DNA of 64,000 nucleotides from positions 104,111-168,110 of the forward strand of contig JAFWSH010000027.1 of the NCBI GenBank assembly GCA_017519405.1, read 5' to 3'. The stretch comes from Clostridia bacterium. Its GTDB lineage: Bacteria > Bacillota > Clostridia > Christensenellales > Aristaeellaceae. Shown piece by piece: positions 1 through 7,743 of the stretch; the first letter of the stretch is position 1, and every line of letters starts with the position of its first letter. The notes under the pieces are model-generated. The model was not told the origin of the DNA. It worked only from the letters and a program-made list of their open reading frames with translations, and searched no databases. The position numbers and the translations under genes were made by a program.

Positions 1-334
1 CCCAGAGATGATCTGCGCCGTGTTCCCTGACCGCATACGCCAGCAACCGGGAACCGATGGAGGCATTCTGCAGTACAGGCTCCACAAAGAGCCTTGCGAT
101 ATAGGTTCCCTCGATCTTGATGAAGCCTTTGACGACACCGTCATCATACACATACAGGCTGTCAAGCTGGGCTTCATACGCCTGCATGAGAGACGGAACG
201 CGAAGCTCGTCAAAGTAATACTCGTCCGATTGAAAAATCGGGTAGAAATACAGGCGGTAGTTAAAGACCTGTATCTCTGCGATGCGTGACAGATCGCCCC
301 TGACAGCTTTTCGTATGACGAACTCGTTTTCCAT
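1..334 (-). CDS. GNAT-family N-acetyltransferase, partial
   Basis: This is the N-terminal ~111 residues of a reading frame that runs off the left edge of the window. It begins with an ATG at 332-334 (MENEFVIRKAV...) and carries the typical GNAT opening: a first beta strand, the 'AEIQVFNYR' helix, a 'YVYDDGVVKGFIKI' beta hairpin, and the start of the acetyl-CoA binding helix after 'ARLFVEP', here 'IGSRLLAYAVREHG'. The acyl acceptor cannot be told. It lies 50 bp downstream of coaX on the same strand and could be the last gene of that transcript. The family call rests on the fold pattern only, and the C-terminal half is not in view. Confidence 0.75.
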   Translation of the reverse strand, partial: MENEFVIRKAVRGDLSRIAEIQVFNYRLYFYPIFQSDEYYFDELRVPSLMQAYEAQLDSLYVYDDGVVKGFIKIEGTYIARLFVEPVLQNASIGSRLLAYAVREHGADHLW

Positions 335-384
335 GCTTTGTCTTCACCGAAAGATCAGTCGTGTCCCGGAGGATTCCCGTCAGT

Positions 385-1158
385 TCAGTTGGCTGTCTGG
401 TTTCTCTCCCAGATCAGCCGCAAGCCCTTCAGGGTCAGCAAGCCGTCAACCTGGTCGATCATGCGGCTTTCCTCCGCCATCATCTGCGCCATGCCGCCGG
501 TGGCGACCACCCTGGCTTCGCAGCCCAATTCCTGCCGGATCTTTTTGATCAGGTAGACCACCAGGCCCACATAGCCGTAATACATGCCGCTCTGGAGGTT
601 GGTGAGGGTGGTCTTGCCGATCACATGCTCCGGCCTGGTCAGCTCGAAGCGCGGCAGCTTGGCCGTGCCGGTGCCCAGCGCCTCGCTGGCCAGCTTGATG
701 CCGGGGCAGATGCAGCCACCCAGGAAGGATCCCTTGTCATCCACCACGCCAAAGGTGGTGGCAGTTCCGAAGTCAATGTAAATGATCGGGCCGCCGTATT
801 CATCATAGGCAGCTACCGCATTGGCAATCCGGTCCGAGCCCAGCTCCCTGGGGTTTTCATAGCGGATGTTGATGCCGGTTTTGACGCCAGGCACCACGAA
901 CATCGGTGCAAGATGGAAGTAGTTGGCGCACATGTGCTCAATGGTGAAATTGATGGTGGGGACCACCGATGAGATGATGATGCCGTCCACATCCGTCATG
1001 GAAACGCCGCCATGACTGAAGAGATGTTCGAACAGAATGCCAAACTCGTCCGAAGTGTAGATCTTGTTGGTGGAGACACGCCAATACTGCACCAGACGGT
1101 CGCCATCGAAGAGCCCTGTCTTGATATTGGTGTTGCCGATGTCCATGGTAAAGATCAT
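385..1158 (-). CDS. coaX: Type III pantothenate kinase (CoaX)
   Basis: A 257-residue cytosolic enzyme that phosphorylates pantothenate with ATP, the first step of coenzyme A synthesis. The N-terminus has the type III signature DIGNTNIKTGLFDGD, an ASKHA-fold phosphate-1 motif. Later come 'GSDRIANAVAA' (pantothenate-side loop), 'YIDFGTATTFGVV' (phosphate-2) and 'VVATGGMA' (adenosine motif), in the usual order and at the usual length of about 255. The start is fixed by an AAGGAGG eight bases before the ATG. It follows the ECF transporter S component by 20 bp, so uptake and activation of pantothenate are probably co-transcribed. Type III kinases are not inhibited by CoA in characterised members, so control here would lie with supply or transcription. 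Confidence 0.96.
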   Translation of the reverse strand: MIFTMDIGNTNIKTGLFDGDRLVQYWRVSTNKIYTSDEFGILFEHLFSHGGVSMTDVDGIIISSVVPTINFTIEHMCANYFHLAPMFVVPGVKTGINIRYENPRELGSDRIANAVAAYDEYGGPIIYIDFGTATTFGVVDDKGSFLGGCICPGIKLASEALGTGTAKLPRFELTRPEHVIGKTTLTNLQSGMYYGYVGLVVYLIKKIRQELGCEARVVATGGMAQMMAEESRMIDQVDGLLTLKGLRLIWERNQTAN

Positions 1159-1178
1159 GCGGACAGCCTCCTTCGCGG

Positions 1179-1790
1179 TCAGATCATGCGGGCTTTTTTC
1201 AGGGCGACACCGATGGCGCTGGTCATGATGGCGGCCACCACCATCTCCACAAGGCCGTTGATGCCGACACTGGCCACCAGGTAAGCGAGGAACGCGCGTC
1301 CGGCCATCTTCTCCTGCATGTATTCGGTCCGGCCGAAGAGGAGAACCAGCAGGCTCATGAACAGGAGTGTGTTGAGGAATGCGGAGCTGAATCCGGTCAC
1401 CGCCCCGCGCAGGCCGGTGGACATCCGGTTTTTGACCGACCGGTCAATCAGTGCCACCAGGAAGCCCATCAGCACACGGGACAGGAAGCGCTGTACGAAG
1501 GACATCCAGACAGGAGCCTGCGCCACCAGCGTCGCGCCCATCAGGCTGCTGCCGCAGATGCCGAAGCACTGCAGGAAGCTGATGAGTCCGAAGACCGCGC
1601 CCATGGCGGTGCCGCCCCACAATCCCATGCTCATGGCGGCGATGGCCACCGGGATCATGTTGAAGGTGATGCTCAGCCCGGCCGGCATGGGAATGTTCAC
1701 CATGCCCAGGACCACCATCACGGCGGTCAGGATGGCCACCAACGCCAGCTTCCGGGTGTTCAGGGTACTTTTGCGTGTGGTTTTTGTCAT
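1179..1790 (-). CDS. ECF transporter S component, probable pantothenate (PanT-like)
   Basis: A 203-residue membrane protein with about six hydrophobic segments after a short basic N-terminus (MTKTTRKSTLNTRKLALV). The segment 'MPAGLSITFNMIPVAIAAMSMG' followed by 'GAVFGLISFLQCFG' is the substrate-binding pattern of the S subunits of energy-coupling factor vitamin importers, which share a common EcfAA'T module encoded elsewhere. Pantothenate is inferred from coaX lying 20 bp downstream in the same transcript; the protein sequence alone does not settle the vitamin. The start is the ATG with 'cggaggc' before it. A good promoter (1906-1934) precedes it with a structured leader of about 110 nt. No EcfA or EcfT gene is in this window. 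Confidence 0.85.
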   Translation of the reverse strand: MTKTTRKSTLNTRKLALVAILTAVMVVLGMVNIPMPAGLSITFNMIPVAIAAMSMGLWGGTAMGAVFGLISFLQCFGICGSSLMGATLVAQAPVWMSFVQRFLSRVLMGFLVALIDRSVKNRMSTGLRGAVTGFSSAFLNTLLFMSLLVLLFGRTEYMQEKMAGRAFLAYLVASVGINGLVEMVVAAIMTSAIGVALKKARMI

Positions 1791-1905
1791 GATTGCCTCC
1801 GCTCGGGCTCCCGCCGGGATGCCCTACGATGCTGTATTTCCGCTTTGGCTGCCAGAACAGTCCGGTGCCGTAGGCTCCCGGCAGGCAGTCAAACCGGATG
1901 CACGT

Positions 1906-1934
1906 ATTATATCCCCACGACCGGAAAAAGGCAA
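1906..1934 (-). promoter_or_regulatory. Sigma-A promoter for the ECF S component / coaX
   Basis: Read on the minus strand, TTGCCT at 1929-1934 and TATAAT at 1906-1911 are separated by exactly 17 bp. Transcription would start near 1899, leaving a GC-rich leader of about 110 nt. It is back to back with the darA promoter at 1947-1975. Confidence 0.75.
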
Positions 1935-1946
1935 TAGCGCGAAAAC

Positions 1947-1975
1947 TTGCATTTTCATGCCGCTTGCGATATACT
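1947..1975 (+). promoter_or_regulatory. Sigma-A promoter for darA-holB-ricT
   Basis: TTGCAT at 1947-1952 and TATACT at 1970-1975 with a 17 bp spacer, 40 bp upstream of the darA start codon. It is divergent from the ECF/coaX promoter. Confidence 0.7.
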
Positions 1976-2014
1976 CACAGGGGATCCGAATCTGGCAGAA
2001 CGGAGGCATCACAC

Positions 2015-2347
2015 ATGAAACTGATCATCGCCATTGTTCAGGATGAGGACGCTTCTCGCCTGGTCCAGACGCTGATGGACGAGGGATTCAGCGCTACCAA
2101 ACTCGCCACCACCGGCGGTTTTCTCCGGGCGGGCAACACCACGCTGCTCATCGGCGTGGAAGACAGCAGCGCCCAGCAGGCTATTTCTCTCATCGAGCGG
2201 GTGTGCCAGTCCCGGACGCAGATGACCGCCGCCCAGATGCCGCCCGCCGGCATGGCAGCCAGTGCCTATACGCCTTATCCCATCGAGATCACAGTCGGCG
2301 GCGCTACCATCTTCGTGCTGAGCGTGGAACAATTCCTGAAGGTGTGA
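2015..2347 (+). CDS. darA: Cyclic-di-AMP receptor, PII-like (DarA/PstA/YaaQ)
   Basis: A 110-residue PII-like trimer-forming protein (MKLIIAIVQDEDASRLVQTL...) of the family that binds cyclic-di-AMP; its downstream targets are unknown even in well-studied species. The pattern 'GFSATKLATTGGFLRAGNTTLLIGVED' is the family's central ligand-binding block, and 'YPIEITVGGATIFVLSVEQF' is the C-terminal strand pair. The start is the ATG at 2015 with CGGAGG upstream, which is shorter than the open frame reaching back to 1898. It heads a transcript with holB and ricT, the order (yaaQ ... holB, yaaT) conserved in Bacillus and many Clostridia. That synteny supports the call strongly. Confidence 0.92.
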   Translation: MKLIIAIVQDEDASRLVQTLMDEGFSATKLATTGGFLRAGNTTLLIGVEDSSAQQAISLIERVCQSRTQMTAAQMPPAGMAASAYTPYPIEITVGGATIFVLSVEQFLKV

Positions 2348-2354
2348 TTGCGGC

Positions 2355-3374
2355 GTGAGGACGGTTCAGGATTATCGGGAGCAGTCCGCTGTCTGGCATT
2401 TTTTGACCGGGGTGCTGCCCGGCAGCAAGGTGCCCCATGCCCTGCTCATCACCGGCATCAGCGGCACGGGGAAGCGGTCCCTGGCCAATCTGATCGCGAG
2501 GATCCTTCTGTGCGAGGGATCGGAGAAGCCCTGCGGTCACTGCAAGTCCTGTGTGCAGATGGAGAAGCTGGAGCACCCGGACTATACGGTGCTCAGGCCC
2601 GGTGAGCCCATTGCCCAGGGGGTAGACAAGGGCAAAAAGATCATTCCGGTGGATGATATCCGGGAAGTGGCCCGAATTGTCCGCAGCAATCCTTTTGAGA
2701 GCGCCCACCGGGTCATTGTGATTGAGCAGGCGGAGGCCATGAATGCCAATGCGCAGAACGCCCTGCTCAAGACCCTGGAGGAACCGCCGGAGTATGCCCA
2801 TTTTCTGCTGACTACCGAATTTGCCGGCGCGCTCCTGCCCACGGTATTGTCCCGCTGTCAGGAGCTCAAGCTGCTTCCATGGCCGGAGGACTGGCTCGCC
2901 GGTTTGCTGGAAACCCGGGGTACAGAACACAACCGGGCCGTGTCTGCCGCCCGGCTCAGCGGCGGCTCCATCGGAAAGGCCCTGGCCATCGCCGGGGACG
3001 CCGACTATTGGACGCGCCGGGACGAGCTGATGCAGGGCTTCTTCTGCTCTGCCAGGCGCAGCGATGTCGCCCGGGTCTCGGACCGCTGGAAAGACAGCAA
3101 AGACTCGGCAGGAGAAATCTTTGACATTCTGGAGGATATGATACGGACCCTGATGATGGTCAGGACAGGCCGGGCAGACGCCGCGCTGCTTGACGCATAC
3201 CCGGTGGAGTGGCGCCGCATGGCCGGAGAGGCCGACCTGAGGGTGTTCGCCCGGCTTCTGGACGCCCTGGCCAATGCCCGCCTCATGCAGCAGAACCAGG
3301 TAACATGGCAGGCTGTGATGGAGCAGCTGCTTCTGAAATTCATGGAGGAAAAAGACCAATGGCAAAAATCGTAG
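2355..3374 (+). CDS. holB: DNA polymerase III delta' subunit (HolB)
   Basis: A 339-residue clamp-loader subunit that, with delta and tau/gamma, opens the DnaN ring on primed DNA. It starts with GTG seven bases after the darA stop. Visible features are the P-loop GISGTGKRSLA near residue 35, a zinc module of four cysteines (CEGSEKPCGHCKSC), the block 'HRVIVIEQAEAMNANAQNALLKTLEEPP' that replaces Walker B and sensor regions, and 'LLPTVLSRCQ', the SRC motif acting in trans as arginine finger. The C-terminal third is the collar domain. Its last 16 bases overlap ricT. The P-loop looks intact although delta' subunits are usually not ATPases. Confidence 0.94.
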   Translation: MRTVQDYREQSAVWHFLTGVLPGSKVPHALLITGISGTGKRSLANLIARILLCEGSEKPCGHCKSCVQMEKLEHPDYTVLRPGEPIAQGVDKGKKIIPVDDIREVARIVRSNPFESAHRVIVIEQAEAMNANAQNALLKTLEEPPEYAHFLLTTEFAGALLPTVLSRCQELKLLPWPEDWLAGLLETRGTEHNRAVSAARLSGGSIGKALAIAGDADYWTRRDELMQGFFCSARRSDVARVSDRWKDSKDSAGEIFDILEDMIRTLMMVRTGRADAALLDAYPVEWRRMAGEADLRVFARLLDALANARLMQQNQVTWQAVMEQLLLKFMEEKDQWQKS

Positions 3375-4489
3375 GCATTCGTTTCCAGAATGCCGGCAAA
3401 CTGTATTATTTCGATCCCAATGGTTTCTGGCCTGAGCCGGGCGACTATGTGGTGGTTGAGACGAACCGTGGCATTTTTCTGGGGGAGGCCATCACCGCCA
3501 TCCACGAGATCCCGGAGGAGAAGCTCACGGAGCCGCTCAAACCGCTGATTCGGCTGGCAACCCCGGAGGATATGCAGCGGGACAAGGACAACCGCCAGGC
3601 GGAGAAAAGCGCCTTCGAGATCTGCAAAAAGAAGATCGCCGAGCACGAGCTGGACATGAAGCTTGTCAGCGCCGAGTACTCCCTGGACCAGAATAAGATC
3701 ATCTTCTATTTCAGCGCGAAAAACCGCGTGGACTTCCGCGCCCTGGTGAAAGACCTGGCCTTCACCCTCCACACCCGCATTGAATTGCGGCAGATCGGTC
3801 CGCGGGACGAGGCGAAGATGTTGGGAGGCCTTGGCCCCTGCGGCCGGCCTGTCTGCTGCGGCACCTTCCTGGGGGAGTGCCGTCAGGTGGCCCTTCGGAT
3901 GGCCAAGGAGCAGAATCTGGCGGTGAACCCGGCCAAGACCAGCGGTCTGTGCGGGCGGCTGATGTGCTGCCTGCGCTTCGAGCAGGAGGTCTATGAAGAG
4001 ACCCGCAAGCGGATGCCCAAGGTGGGTCGGATGGTTCAGACGCCCGATGGCGAGGGAACCGTCAGCGACCTGAACATCGTCCGGGAGACGGTGAAAGTCC
4101 GGATCAGCAAGGGCGACAGCTTTGATGTGAAGGAGTATCCGCTGGCTGTGCTGGCAGAGATGAACAAGTTCCAGGCCGACACGCCTCCTGCCGCTCCGGA
4201 AAAGAGCAGCCCGCGGACGGCCCAGTCCCCCCGGCAGCCGGATGCAGAGAATGAACCGCATCCGAATGAGGGCAGACGAAACGAAACGCCTGCCAAGAAA
4301 GCACCTGCGGCCCAGGCGGCGCCAAGCCAGGGCAAACCTGCCCCTGTCCGCGAGGCGGCTGTGGAACCCACCGCGCCCGCACCTGCGCCTGCGCCCCAGG
4401 CAGCAGAGCCGCCGGCAGCACGGCGCACCAGCTGGCGCGATGCCCTTGAGCGGGCCAAGAAGGCCGCCCAGGACCAGAATGGCCAGTAA
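3359..4489 (+). CDS. ricT: PSP1-domain regulator RicT (YaaT) with disordered C-terminal tail
   Basis: A 376-residue protein whose first ~265 residues match RicT/YaaT, which in Bacillus subtilis forms a complex with RicA and RicF carrying iron-sulfur clusters and promotes RNase Y-dependent mRNA maturation. The cysteine cluster 'GPCGRPVCCGTF' and 'GLCGRLMCCL' supplies the cluster ligands. The start at 3359 (MAKIVGIRF) lies inside the holB end with GGAGGAAAA before it; the frame open further upstream is just the holB shadow. After about residue 270 comes a 110-residue Pro/Ala-rich low-complexity tail ending in a short basic helix (WRDALERAKKAAQDQNGQ). The tail is longer than in the Bacillus protein and its role is unknown. 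Confidence 0.93.
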   Translation: MAKIVGIRFQNAGKLYYFDPNGFWPEPGDYVVVETNRGIFLGEAITAIHEIPEEKLTEPLKPLIRLATPEDMQRDKDNRQAEKSAFEICKKKIAEHELDMKLVSAEYSLDQNKIIFYFSAKNRVDFRALVKDLAFTLHTRIELRQIGPRDEAKMLGGLGPCGRPVCCGTFLGECRQVALRMAKEQNLAVNPAKTSGLCGRLMCCLRFEQEVYEETRKRMPKVGRMVQTPDGEGTVSDLNIVRETVKVRISKGDSFDVKEYPLAVLAEMNKFQADTPPAAPEKSSPRTAQSPRQPDAENEPHPNEGRRNETPAKKAPAAQAAPSQGKPAPVREAAVEPTAPAPAPAPQAAEPPAARRTSWRDALERAKKAAQDQNGQ

Positions 4490-4530
4490 GCAGCGGATAA
4501 GAATAAAACAAGCAAGAAGGATCAGAACAT

Positions 4531-5703
4531 ATGACACCGAGAGACCTGGCTGAACTGAAGCGCAGACTTGATCCCAACAAACGCAATCCATCCGTGATTC
4601 TGGGCTACTATGTGAACAACGACGGGGAAGTGCTGCTGAGCTTCCGCAAGCCTGTGGAATCCCTTCCCCAGGGGGAGGCCGACCGTTACATGGGCCTCTT
4701 CCGCAAAGTCCTCAGCGGCACCCAGGGGCAGAACCTGCTGCCCATCAGCTTCGATGCTGCCGTCACCATGAAGGACGAGTCCTTTGAGCTGCTGAACCGG
4801 CTCCGGGAAACCCGGCTCAGGGATGAGGAGGCTGTCAACAGCCTGTATGGGAGCATTATGGCCTGGCTGAGCCAGGAGAAGGCCGCCGCTCCCCAGAGCA
4901 TGGACGTCAACAAGCATGCCGCCTCCACGCTGATTCTCCTGCTGGAGGACACCTTCGACGTGTACCACCGGCGCAAGGACGGCGAGGAGGACAGGGACCG
5001 CTCCGACACCGTATTCAGCTACTTCATCTGCTGCATCTGCCCGGTGAAGCCCAAGAAGCAGGACCTGGCCTATATGCCCCAGGACGGGGATTTCCGCATC
5101 GGCGAGGACGTGTGGCAGGTGAGCATGCCGGAACTGGGCTTCCTCTACCCCGCCATGGAACAGGGGGCGCCGGATATCTACCGCGCCATGTTCTACACCA
5201 AGGATATCGGTGACGCCCATGAGCGCTTTATCGAGCAGGTCTTCCAGGCCCAGGTGCAGATGCCGGCGGCGGAACAGAAGGACACCATCAACACCATGCT
5301 CTCGGAAACCCTGCAGGAGGAGTGCAGCATGGACACCCTGCAGGCGGTGCATGAGCGGATCTCCGGCATGATCCAGGCCCAGCGGGAGGACAAACGCGCC
5401 GATCCCTTGAGCCTGGGCAGGACGGAAATGACCGCGATCTTAAAAGACTGCGGCGTCTCCGAGGAGAAAGCCACAGTCTTTCAGGAAGAATATGAGGAAA
5501 CCTTCGGAAGCCATGCGGAGATTCCTGCCGTCAACCTGGTGAGCCCCCGGGAATTCCGGGTCAGCACCCCCAGCGTCACCATCAAAGTGGATCCATCCCG
5601 TTCCGAGCTGGTCTCCACCCGGGTGATTGACGGACAGCGCTACATCATGATTCTGGCTGACGGCGCCGTGGAGGTCAACGGCGTGAACATTGTCATTGAG
5701 TGA
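4531..5703 (+). CDS. DUF4317 family protein
   Basis: A 390-residue soluble protein beginning MTPRDLAELKRRLDPNKRN, a start typical of the DUF4317 family common in Clostridia. No catalytic motif is recognisable. The region around residue 160 ('FSYFICCICPVKPKKQDLAY') and the later 'GLFRKVLSG' type helices are family features as I remember them. No signal peptide or membrane segment is seen, so it should be cytosolic. It follows ricT by 41 bp, probably in the same transcript, and its last 11 bases overlap the end of the convergent argD gene. Function is unknown. Confidence 0.8.
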   Translation: MTPRDLAELKRRLDPNKRNPSVILGYYVNNDGEVLLSFRKPVESLPQGEADRYMGLFRKVLSGTQGQNLLPISFDAAVTMKDESFELLNRLRETRLRDEEAVNSLYGSIMAWLSQEKAAAPQSMDVNKHAASTLILLLEDTFDVYHRRKDGEEDRDRSDTVFSYFICCICPVKPKKQDLAYMPQDGDFRIGEDVWQVSMPELGFLYPAMEQGAPDIYRAMFYTKDIGDAHERFIEQVFQAQVQMPAAEQKDTINTMLSETLQEECSMDTLQAVHERISGMIQAQREDKRADPLSLGRTEMTAILKDCGVSEEKATVFQEEYEETFGSHAEIPAVNLVSPREFRVSTPSVTIKVDPSRSELVSTRVIDGQRYIMILADGAVEVNGVNIVIE

Positions 5704-6853
5704 CTTCGCAAATGATATCTGCCGCCTTCTCCAGGAGCGCCATGGGAATGTTGAGCGCCGGGAGGAGGCGGACTTTTTGTTTGGCGGTGAGGCACAGCAC
5801 GCCCTGCTCCATGCAGCGCTGCACCACCTCAGCCGCAGGCTTTACGGTCTTCAGCCCCAGCATCAGTCCCATGCCCGTCACCTCCGTAATCCCCCCGGAT
5901 GCGGCGAAGCGATTCCTCAGGCAGTATTCCTTTTCCCGGACAGACATGAGCAGTGCGTCATCAATGCAGCCCAGCACATAGAGCGCTGCCGCACAGCACA
6001 CGGGGTTTCCGCCGAAGGTGGAACCGTGGTCACCATAGCCCAGCACATGCTCTGTGCGCTCGTTCATCAACACAGCACCCAGCGGCAGGCCGCCGGAGAG
6101 TCCCTTGGCGGTGGTGACCACGTCGGGATGCAGGCCGTAATTCATATAGGCATAGAGAGCGCCCGTCCGGCCGTTGCCGGTCTGCACCTCGTCCACCATC
6201 AGCAGCGCACCGTTGGCCCGCACAATCTCCTCCACAGCCGCCGCATAGGCAGGGGAGAGGGGAACCACGCCGCCCTCGCCCTGGATGCATTCCATCAGGA
6301 CCGCAGCCACCTTGTGCTGCTCAAAGGCTTTCCGCAGCGCCTCCACGTCCTCCGCCGGCACATGGACAAAACCGGGCGTCAGGGGCTGAAAGAGTTCATG
6401 ATAGTGCTCCTGACCTGTTGCTGCCAGGGTGGTCAGCGTGCGGCCGTGAAAGCTGTTCTGCAGGGTGATGATGGTGGTGTACTCAGGTCCCAGCTGCTCT
6501 GCCGCCCACTTGCGCGCCACCTTGATGGCGCACTCGTTGGCTTCCGCGCCGGAATTGCCGAAGAAGACTTTTTTCATGCCGGTGCGCTGGCACAGCATCT
6601 CCGCCAGGCGGGCGCAGGGTTCGGTGTAGTACAGATTGGACGTATGCTGCACCAGGCCCAGCTGGGCCGTCACCGCCTGCTGCCAGCCGTCGTCGGCCAC
6701 ACCCAGGGTGTTCACGGCAATGCCGGTGCCCATGTCGATGTACTCTTTTCCGTCCTCATCCCAGAGCAGGGAGCCCTTTCCCCGGACAATGGACACGGGA
6801 AAACGGCGGTAGGTATTGGCCACATAGGCATTGTCCCTCGCCATGGTATCCAT
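5693..6853 (-). CDS. argD: Acetylornithine aminotransferase (ArgD)
   Basis: A 386-residue PLP enzyme of fold type I that converts N-acetylglutamate semialdehyde to N-acetylornithine with glutamate as amino donor. Motifs in order: 'YIDMGTGIAVNTLG', 'FFGNSGAEANECAIKVARKW' (PLP phosphate site), 'FHGRTLTTLAATGQ', 'LLMVDEVQTGNGRTGALYAY' (PLP-pyridine Asp), and 'TTAKGLSGGLPLGA' with the Schiff-base lysine. Class III aminotransferases resemble one another, but the position as last gene of argC-argJ-argB-argD makes this assignment secure. Its start overlaps the argB stop by one base (TAATG), indicating translational coupling. Its 3' end overlaps the convergent DUF4317 gene by 11 bp, and no terminator is seen there. 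Confidence 0.96.
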   Translation of the reverse strand: MDTMARDNAYVANTYRRFPVSIVRGKGSLLWDEDGKEYIDMGTGIAVNTLGVADDGWQQAVTAQLGLVQHTSNLYYTEPCARLAEMLCQRTGMKKVFFGNSGAEANECAIKVARKWAAEQLGPEYTTIITLQNSFHGRTLTTLAATGQEHYHELFQPLTPGFVHVPAEDVEALRKAFEQHKVAAVLMECIQGEGGVVPLSPAYAAAVEEIVRANGALLMVDEVQTGNGRTGALYAYMNYGLHPDVVTTAKGLSGGLPLGAVLMNERTEHVLGYGDHGSTFGGNPVCCAAALYVLGCIDDALLMSVREKEYCLRNRFAASGGITEVTGMGLMLGLKTVKPAAEVVQRCMEQGVLCLTAKQKVRLLPALNIPMALLEKAADIICEVTQ

Positions 6854-7719
6854 TACTGGCGACCTCCTTTGATCCAGGTGCCTGCGCCTTCATTGGTGAG
6901 CAGCTCCATGAGGATGGAATGGGGAACACGGCCGTCCATGATGACGGCGTTCTTCACACCGGCTGAAATGGCCTGGATGCAGCAGTCCAGCTTGGGAATC
7001 ATGCCCCCGGATACAATCCCCTGTTCTTTCAGCATCAGAGCCTCCTCCAGGCTGAGTTCTGGAATCAGGGAAGCAGGGTCGTTCCTGTCCCGGAGAATGC
7101 CGGCGATGTCCGTCATCATGATCAGACGCTCGGCGTTCAGCGCGCCTGCAATGTGGGCCGCCGCAGTGTCGCCGTTGATGTTGTAGATGTTGCCCTCCCG
7201 ATCGCAGCCCAGGGTGGAGATCACCGGAATATAGCCGGTGTTCAGCAGGTCCGTGACGGGCTTGATGTGAATCCTGGTGATCTCTCCCACATAGCCCAAG
7301 CGCTCGTCCCGGACCCGGGCCTCGATCATTCTTCCGTCCATGCCGGAGAGGCCGACCGCCTTTCCGCCCTTCATCTCCAGGAGATTGACCAGGGTCTTGT
7401 TCACCTTCCCGGCCAGGACCATCTGCACGATGTCCACGGTCTCACGGTCGGTCACCCGCAGGCCGTCCACAAACTCTGCTTTCTTGCCGAGACGCTGCAT
7501 CATCTCGCTGATCTCCGGACCGCCGCCGTGGATCAGCACCACGCGGACGCCGATGAGCCAGAGCAGGACCACATCCTCCATCACCTGCTGCTTGAGCTGC
7601 TCGTTCACCATGGCATTCCCGCCATACTTCACCACGACAACCTTCCCCGTATAGCGCTTGATGTAGGGGAGGGCCTGGGTGAGGACTTCCGCCCGCTCCC
7701 TGTTGGAGAATTCATACAT
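6853..7719 (-). CDS. argB: Acetylglutamate kinase (ArgB)
   Basis: A 288-residue amino acid kinase that phosphorylates N-acetylglutamate. 'VVVKYGGNAM' near residue 28 and 'LIHGGGPEI' near residue 63 bind the phosphates, 'LSGMDGRMI' and 'INGDTAAAHIAGAL' line the substrate site, and 'GGMIPKLDCCIQAI' carries the conserved lysine. The N-terminal extension (MYEFSNRERAEVLTQALPYIKRY) is the helix that in arginine-sensitive enzymes links dimers into a hexamer. Arginine feedback inhibition is therefore likely, though that is inference. It lies between argJ (24 bp gap) and argD (1 bp overlap). Confidence 0.97.
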   Translation of the reverse strand: MYEFSNRERAEVLTQALPYIKRYTGKVVVVKYGGNAMVNEQLKQQVMEDVVLLWLIGVRVVLIHGGGPEISEMMQRLGKKAEFVDGLRVTDRETVDIVQMVLAGKVNKTLVNLLEMKGGKAVGLSGMDGRMIEARVRDERLGYVGEITRIHIKPVTDLLNTGYIPVISTLGCDREGNIYNINGDTAAAHIAGALNAERLIMMTDIAGILRDRNDPASLIPELSLEEALMLKEQGIVSGGMIPKLDCCIQAISAGVKNAVIMDGRVPHSILMELLTNEGAGTWIKGGRQ

Positions 7720-7743
7720 ATCCGCTCACGCCTTTCTGCAAGC

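Noticed and set aside
1898-2014. Longer DarA protein starting at 1898
   Set aside because: The start lies upstream of the promoter, and DarA proteins are about 110 residues with the start MKLIIAIVQ.
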